A DNA stretch of 64,000 nt, taken from the NCBI GenBank assembly GCA_963806015.1, contig CAWDWM010000009.1, forward strand, positions 62,001-126,000, written 5' to 3'. This document shows positions 59,919-64,000 of this stretch, piece by piece; positions within the stretch are counted from its first letter, which is position 1, and each line of letters begins with the position of its first letter. The stretch is from JAOPZW01 sp963806015 (lineage in GTDB: Bacteria > Actinomycetota > Thermoleophilia > Solirubrobacterales > Solirubrobacteraceae). The notes under the pieces are model-generated. The model saw only the letters and a program-made list of their open reading frames with translations, did no database searches and was not told the DNA's origin. Made by a program: the position numbers and the translations under genes.

Positions 59919-61142
59919 GTGGACCTCAACGACACGCCCGAGCAGGCCGAGTACCGCGACAAGGTGCGCGCCTGGCTGGAGGAGCACAAGGCGCAGGCGC
60001 CCGAGGCGCGCAGCACGCGCGCCGGCGCCGAGGACGACGCCTACGTCGACGCCCGCCGCCGCTGGCAGGGCAGGCTGGCCGAGGGCGGCCTGGCCGGCGT
60101 CACCTGGCCGGTCGACGTCGGCGGCCAGGGGCTGGGCCCGATCGAGCAGGTCATCGTCAGCCAGGAGATCACGCGCGCGGGCGTGCCCGGGATCCTCGAC
60201 GTGATCGGCGTCGGCATGCTCGGGCCGACGATCATCGCCCACGGCACCGAGGAGCAGAAGGCGCGCTACCCCGGGCCGATGCTGCACGGCGACGAGGTGT
60301 GGTGCCAGCTGTTCTCCGAGCCGGGCGCCGGCTCGGACCTCGCAGCGGTGCAGACGCGCGCGCGCCTCGAGGACGACGGCACGTGGGTGCTCAACGGCCA
60401 GAAGGTGTGGACGACCAACGCCCAGTTCGCCGCCTACGGCCTGCTGCTGGCGCGCACCGACCCCGAGCAGCACAAGCACAAGGGCCTGACGATGTTCATC
60501 CTGCCGATGGACGCCGACGGCGTCACCGTCCGCGGCCTGCGCCAGATCTCGGGTGAGGCGGAGTTCAACGAGGTCTTCCTCGACGACGTGCGCCTGCCCG
60601 CCGACGCGGTCGTCGGGCGGATCAACGACGGCTGGCGCACGGCGCTGACGACGCTGATGTTCGAGCGCGTGACCATCGGCCTGGGCTCGGAGGGCATGGG
60701 CTACAAGGAGGATCGCTTCGCGCGCGCCATCGCCGCCGATCCCGAGGCCCGCCGCGACCCCGACGTGCGCAAGCGCCTGGGCGAGATCGGCGTCGAGCTG
60801 ATGGCCATCAAGTTCACCGGGTATCGGACGCTGACCATGCTGGCCAAGGGTCAGATCCCCGGCCCGGAGGCCGGCCTGGCCAAGGTCACCACGGTCAACG
60901 CGGCGATCGCCGCAGGCGAGCTCATCGCCGACGTCCTCGGGCCCGACGCCCTCGACGAGGATGCCCAGTGGGCGTACATGATCTCGTTCCTGCCCGGGCT
61001 GAAGTCCGCGGGCGGGACCGAGGAGATCCTGCGCAACACGATCGGCGAGCGGGTGCTCGGGCTGCCGCCCGAGCCGCGACTGGACAAGGGCGTGCCGTTC
61101 AGTGAGTTGCGCGCCAAGGAGAAGGAGGCCGCAGCCGCATGA
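59919..61142 (+). CDS. Acyl-CoA dehydrogenase, first of a pair
   Basis: 407 residues, GTG with AAAGGAG upstream. The middle domain shows WCQLFSEPGAGSDLAAVQT and WTTNAQFAAYGLLLART for flavin and substrate contact, and the C-terminal helical domain ends SAGGTEEILRNTIGERVLGLP. The position often occupied by the catalytic Glu just before GGT is Ala. Coupled by ATGA to a second dehydrogenase, as in the actinobacterial alpha2beta2 FadE pairs used on bulky side chains such as those of sterols. Confidence 0.87.
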   Translation: MDLNDTPEQAEYRDKVRAWLEEHKAQAPEARSTRAGAEDDAYVDARRRWQGRLAEGGLAGVTWPVDVGGQGLGPIEQVIVSQEITRAGVPGILDVIGVGMLGPTIIAHGTEEQKARYPGPMLHGDEVWCQLFSEPGAGSDLAAVQTRARLEDDGTWVLNGQKVWTTNAQFAAYGLLLARTDPEQHKHKGLTMFILPMDADGVTVRGLRQISGEAEFNEVFLDDVRLPADAVVGRINDGWRTALTTLMFERVTIGLGSEGMGYKEDRFARAIAADPEARRDPDVRKRLGEIGVELMAIKFTGYRTLTMLAKGQIPGPEAGLAKVTTVNAAIAAGELIADVLGPDALDEDAQWAYMISFLPGLKSAGGTEEILRNTIGERVLGLPPEPRLDKGVPFSELRAKEKEAAAA

Positions 61143-62254
61143 ACCTCGCACTGTCGGACGAGCAGGAGTTCCTGCGCGAGGCCGCGCGCGGCGCGCTGTC
61201 GCGCGTGAAGACGATCGAGGCGGCCCGCGAGGCGCTCGAGGGCACCGCCCTGCCCGACCTGTGGCCGACCGTGGTGGAGGCCGGCTGGCCCGGGCTGCTG
61301 ATCGACGAGGACCGCGGCGGCGCGGGGCTCAGCGCCTTCGACGCCATGCTCGTGGCCCAGGAGTGCGGCCGCGTCCTGGCGGGCGCGCCGCTGCTGGGGC
61401 TGCTGCCGGCCAGCGGGCTGCTGCAGGCCGCCGGCGACGAAGCCCTGGAGGCGGTGGCGGCGGGCGATGTGCGCCCGGCGTGGCTGCCCGCGCGCCCGCC
61501 GGGCGACCTCGTCGAGGGCTGGACCGTCGACCCGCGCAGCGGCAAGCATCGCCCGTCCGCGCCGCGCGCGACCGTCGAGGGCGACCGCGTGAGCTTCACT
61601 GGCGAGGTCGCCTGGGTGCCCGATGCTCCCGGGGCCGATCTGCTGGTCGTGGTGGGGGTCGACGAGCACGGCGCCGCGGTCGCGGGCGCCGTGGAGGCGA
61701 GCGCGGCGAGCATCGAGGCCGTCACGCGCTACGACGCCACCCGCTCGCTCGGGCACGTCACGCTCGACGGCGCCGCCGGTCGGCGCCTGCAGGTCACCGA
61801 CGAGCAGCTGGCGCGGGCGTGGTACCTGGCCCAGGCGCTGCTGGCCGCCGAGTCGCTGGGAGCGGTGGAGACCGCGCTGGAGATGGCCGTCCAGTACGCC
61901 AAGGAGCGCTTCACCTTCGGCCGCGCCATCGGCTCCTACCAGGCGATCAAGCACGGCCTCACCGAGGTCCTGCGCCGCCAGGAGAACGCGCGCTCGCTGC
62001 TGTACTACGCTGGCTGGGCCTTCGAGGACCGCCCCCAGGAGTTCGCGCTGGCGGCCAGCGCGGCGCGCTCGGCGGCCGGCTCGGCGCTCGACTTCGCCTC
62101 CCGCCAGAACATCGTCACCCACGGCGGGATCGGCGCGACCTGGGAGCACGAGGCCCCGCTGTTCTTCCGCCGTGCCCAGCTCTGCCGGCGGCTGCTGGGC
62201 GGAGCGGGCGACGCCACGGACCGCGTGGCGGCGGAGCTGCTCGCGGCGGCCTGA
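61139..62254 (+). CDS. Acyl-CoA dehydrogenase, second of a pair
   Basis: 371 residues overlapping the first by four bases. DEQEFLREAARGAL and DEDRGGAGLSAFD mark the N-terminal helical domain; YAKERFTFGRAIGSYQAIKH and the HGGIGATWEHEAPLFFRRA ending mark the C-terminal domain. The central beta domain is shortened and lacks the clear flavin-contact motif of its partner. It is likely the non-FAD-binding or half-site subunit of a heteromer. Confidence 0.85.
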   Translation: MNLALSDEQEFLREAARGALSRVKTIEAAREALEGTALPDLWPTVVEAGWPGLLIDEDRGGAGLSAFDAMLVAQECGRVLAGAPLLGLLPASGLLQAAGDEALEAVAAGDVRPAWLPARPPGDLVEGWTVDPRSGKHRPSAPRATVEGDRVSFTGEVAWVPDAPGADLLVVVGVDEHGAAVAGAVEASAASIEAVTRYDATRSLGHVTLDGAAGRRLQVTDEQLARAWYLAQALLAAESLGAVETALEMAVQYAKERFTFGRAIGSYQAIKHGLTEVLRRQENARSLLYYAGWAFEDRPQEFALAASAARSAAGSALDFASRQNIVTHGGIGATWEHEAPLFFRRAQLCRRLLGGAGDATDRVAAELLAAA

Positions 62255-62260
62255 CGCGAC

Positions 62261-62530
62261 GTGCCCCGTCCGCGCGCGTCGCGCTGGACCTCGTTCGTCG
62301 CCGAGCCGGGCGAGCAGCGCACGCGCATCCTCGCCGAGGAGGGCAACCCGCATCATCGTCTGCGCGTCGAGCACAACGCGGACACGTTGCTCGTGCATCT
62401 CAGCGACGAGGACGGCAGCGGGTGGACCGTGCTGGCGGTCGATCGCGCGACGCGCCGCTGGGCCGTGGCCCAGGCCCGGCGCCAGGGCGAGGCCGCCGAG
62501 GACGCGTACTCGCGCCTCTACGAGGCCTGA
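62261..62530 (+). CDS. Small hypothetical protein
   Basis: 89 residues, GTG start seven bases after the dehydrogenase stop. Alternating strands (HHRLRVEHNADTLLVHLSD, GWTVLAVDRATRRWAVAQA) suggest a small beta-rich domain. No family recognised. Probably the last gene of the dehydrogenase operon; overlaps the convergent hydrolase by 13 bases. Confidence 0.58.
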   Translation: MPRPRASRWTSFVAEPGEQRTRILAEEGNPHHRLRVEHNADTLLVHLSDEDGSGWTVLAVDRATRRWAVAQARRQGEAAEDAYSRLYEA

Positions 62531-63321
62531 GCGGCGAAGCCCAGGATGAGCTGCGCAGCCTCGAGCGGGACGTCGAGCGGGGGGCAGTGGCCGACGCCGT
62601 CGAGCTCGACCCAGTCGGCGTGCGGCAGCCACTCGCTGCGATAGCGCGCGGCGGCCGACGGCCAGGGCAGCAGCCGGTCGTCGGTGCCCCAAACGACGCG
62701 CACCGGACACCTGATCCGCTGCGCATCGATCTCGCCGTAGCCCTCGCGCAGCGCGTGCTCGATCATCGGGAGGGCGCCGGTGCAGCTCGCCACGCCGAGC
62801 AGCTGGTGGGCGAGCAGGTCGGGCGGGATGTGCTCGAAGTTCGTCGTGAGGAGCCGCGTGGCGCGCCGGCGCCCCTCCACCGACGCCACGATCGCGCCGG
62901 CGTGCGGGGCGGTCGCCTTCGCCTGCTCGTGCATCGCCGCCTGGGAGGCGAGGAGCTCCTCCCACGAGCGGTCGTCCTGCGCCCAGCCGCCGGACGGGGC
63001 GAACGCGACGACCGAGCGCGCACGCCCGCGCGCGGCGAGCTGCAGCGCGACGAAGCCGCCGAGCGAGTTGCCGGCGATGTGCGCGGTCGCGAAGCCCGCC
63101 TCATCCATCGCGCGCTCGACCGCATCCGCGACCAGCGCGCCGCTGGGCTCGCCGTCGAGCGCCGGCCCGCCCGCGTGGCCGAGCAGCGTCGGGGCGAGCA
63201 CGTCGTGGCGGCGTTCGAGCGCCGGCAGCACCAGCTCCCACATCCGCCAGGTGTCGCTGAAGCCGTGCAGGCAGACGAGCGGCGGTCCGCTGCCGCCGCG
63301 GTGCGACGGGGTGAACATCAC
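62518..63321 (-). CDS. Serine alpha/beta-hydrolase
   Basis: 267 residues. Oxyanion region VCLHGFSDTWRMWE, nucleophile elbow GNSLGG with Ser, acid region VVWGTDDRLLP and catalytic His in GVGHCPPLD. A Ser esterase/lipase or C-C hydrolase by pattern. Its start overlaps the stop of the sigma-factor gene upstream (ATGA), so the two are co-expressed. Confidence 0.85.
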   Translation of the reverse strand: MMFTPSHRGGSGPPLVCLHGFSDTWRMWELVLPALERRHDVLAPTLLGHAGGPALDGEPSGALVADAVERAMDEAGFATAHIAGNSLGGFVALQLAARGRARSVVAFAPSGGWAQDDRSWEELLASQAAMHEQAKATAPHAGAIVASVEGRRRATRLLTTNFEHIPPDLLAHQLLGVASCTGALPMIEHALREGYGEIDAQRIRCPVRVVWGTDDRLLPWPSAAARYRSEWLPHADWVELDGVGHCPPLDVPLEAAQLILGFAAQAS

Positions 63322-64000
63322 GCGGCGCCGAGCTCCGCCAGGCGGCGCTCCAGCAGGCGCCGCTCGGCCGCGTCGTGCACCAGCGCCAGGGCATCGCGAT
63401 AGGCGTCGGCGGCCTCGGTCGTGCGGCCCAGCCGGCGCAACAGCTCGCCGCGCGTCGAGTGCAGGTAGTGGTAGTGCTCGAGCACCAGCCCGTCGATGAT
63501 GTCGAGCCCGGCCTGCGGGCCGTCGGCCTCCGCCACCGCGATGGCCCGGCTGAGCTCGACGACCGGCGAGCCGGTGAGGCGGGCCAGCTCGCCGTAGAGG
63601 GCGGCGATCTGGGGCAGGTCACGGGGCTCGTCGGCGTGCAGCGAGGCGATCGCTCCCTGCAGGACGTAAGGACCGCGCCCGCGCAGCGCCAGCGCCCGGT
63701 CGAGCGCCGCCCGCCCGGCGGCGATCTGAGCGGCGTCCCACAGCGAGCGGTCCTGGTCGGCGAGCAGGACGAGATCGCCGTCGCGGAAGCGCGCGGCGCG
63801 GCGGGCGTCGTGCAGCAGCATCATGCCCAGAAGGGCGTGCACCTCGGGCTCGTCGGGCATCAGCTCGGCGAGCGCGCGCCCGAGCCGCAGCGCCTCGGCG
63901 GCCAGCTCGTTGCGCGCCGGCGGAGCCGAGTAGCCCTGGTTGAAGATCAGGTAGACGACCGCGAGCACGGCGGCCAGGCGATCGGGCAGCAGGTGGGCTG
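63318..64000 (-). CDS. Partial ECF42-like sigma factor with C-terminal TPR-like domain
   Basis: The frame runs off the right edge; 227 residues of the C-terminal part are visible. RLAAVLAVVYLIFNQGYSA, then a series of helical repeats (ELAAEALRLGRALAELMPDEPEVHALLGMMLL, AIAVAEADGPQAGLDIIDGL, RLGRTTEAADAYRDALALV) matches the SnoaL-free, TPR-bearing C terminus of ECF42-type sigma factors. Regions 2 and 4 lie outside the window. These often pair with DGPF-domain (YCII) proteins. Confidence 0.8.
   Translation of the reverse strand, partial: AHLLPDRLAAVLAVVYLIFNQGYSAPPARNELAAEALRLGRALAELMPDEPEVHALLGMMLLHDARRAARFRDGDLVLLADQDRSLWDAAQIAAGRAALDRALALRGRGPYVLQGAIASLHADEPRDLPQIAALYGELARLTGSPVVELSRAIAVAEADGPQAGLDIIDGLVLEHYHYLHSTRGELLRRLGRTTEAADAYRDALALVHDAAERRLLERRLAELGAA

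Noticed and set aside
61102..63402. A 766-codon plus-strand frame.
   Set aside because: Out of frame with the second acyl-CoA dehydrogenase and antisense to the hydrolase; composition is Arg/Gly/Ala-rich throughout.

Overview
The window comes from a very GC-rich actinobacterium-like chromosome (roughly 70% G+C or more by eye, with frequent GTG and TTG starts). Myo-inositol-1-phosphate synthase next to a CDP-alcohol phosphotransferase, an SigB/SigF-type sigma factor, a LacI regulator, paired acyl-CoA dehydrogenases and CstA/YbdD all fit Actinomycetota. The overall character is most like Thermoleophilia/Solirubrobacterales, but that rank is an inference. No rRNA, tRNA, CRISPR array, insertion sequence, prophage or recognisable defence system was found; the content is mostly chromosomal metabolism.

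Layout. 1-4.5 kb: two tandem related membrane-anchored secreted proteins, a GNAT acetyltransferase, a decayed alpha/beta-hydrolase, endonuclease III, an intact alpha/beta-hydrolase and a polytopic membrane protein. 4.6-7.3 kb: an inositol-lipid operon (PAP2/Aur1-like protein, CDP-alcohol phosphatidyltransferase, inositol-3-phosphate synthase). 7.5-15.3 kb: an acyl-CoA ligase/enoyl-CoA hydratase pair, a secreted beta-helix protein with Ig-like repeats, a glycosyltransferase-PHP fusion, an atypical uracil-DNA-glycosylase-like protein and small proteins. 15.3-25.3 kb: oxidoreductase, M48 peptidase, Crp-family regulator, stress-type sigma factor with a perfect LacI-type palindrome upstream and a LacI gene beside it, GroES-like protein, LamG lectin, RlmD-type methyltransferase, Lys/Ala-rich protein, ornithine carbamoyltransferase.

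25.3-30.2 kb: thiamine region, thiO-thiS-thiG behind a TPP riboswitch, divergent from thiE. 30.2-44.4 kb: the metabolic core. Dihydrolipoyl dehydrogenase (E3), a thymidylate-synthase-like protein, E1alpha/E1beta, a large PAS-GGDEF-EAL protein and E2 make one 2-oxoacid dehydrogenase complex. A second E1alpha/E1beta/E2 set follows at 41.0-44.4 kb. The lipoylation genes lipB (49.8 kb) and lipA (51.9 kb) lie close by, so E1, E2, E3 and lipoate attachment for two complexes sit within about 23 kb.

44.4-49.5 kb: TrmO, an RibD-like reductase, and an MFS/bicupin/membrane-protein set divergent from a TetR regulator across an AT-rich operator region. 53-64 kb: CAP protein, rhomboid protease, D,D-carboxypeptidase, a frameshifted cstA with ybdD, a GntR regulator divergent from two acyl-CoA dehydrogenases, a hydrolase, and the C-terminal part of an ECF42-like sigma factor.

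The most notable recurring signal is a TANNNT box only 5-10 nt upstream of the start codon at about two dozen genes on both strands, which suggests widespread leaderless transcription. It helps choose starts and supports two non-canonical ones (CTG for the rhomboid protease; ATT for thiO is supported separately by a ribosome binding site next to the riboswitch).
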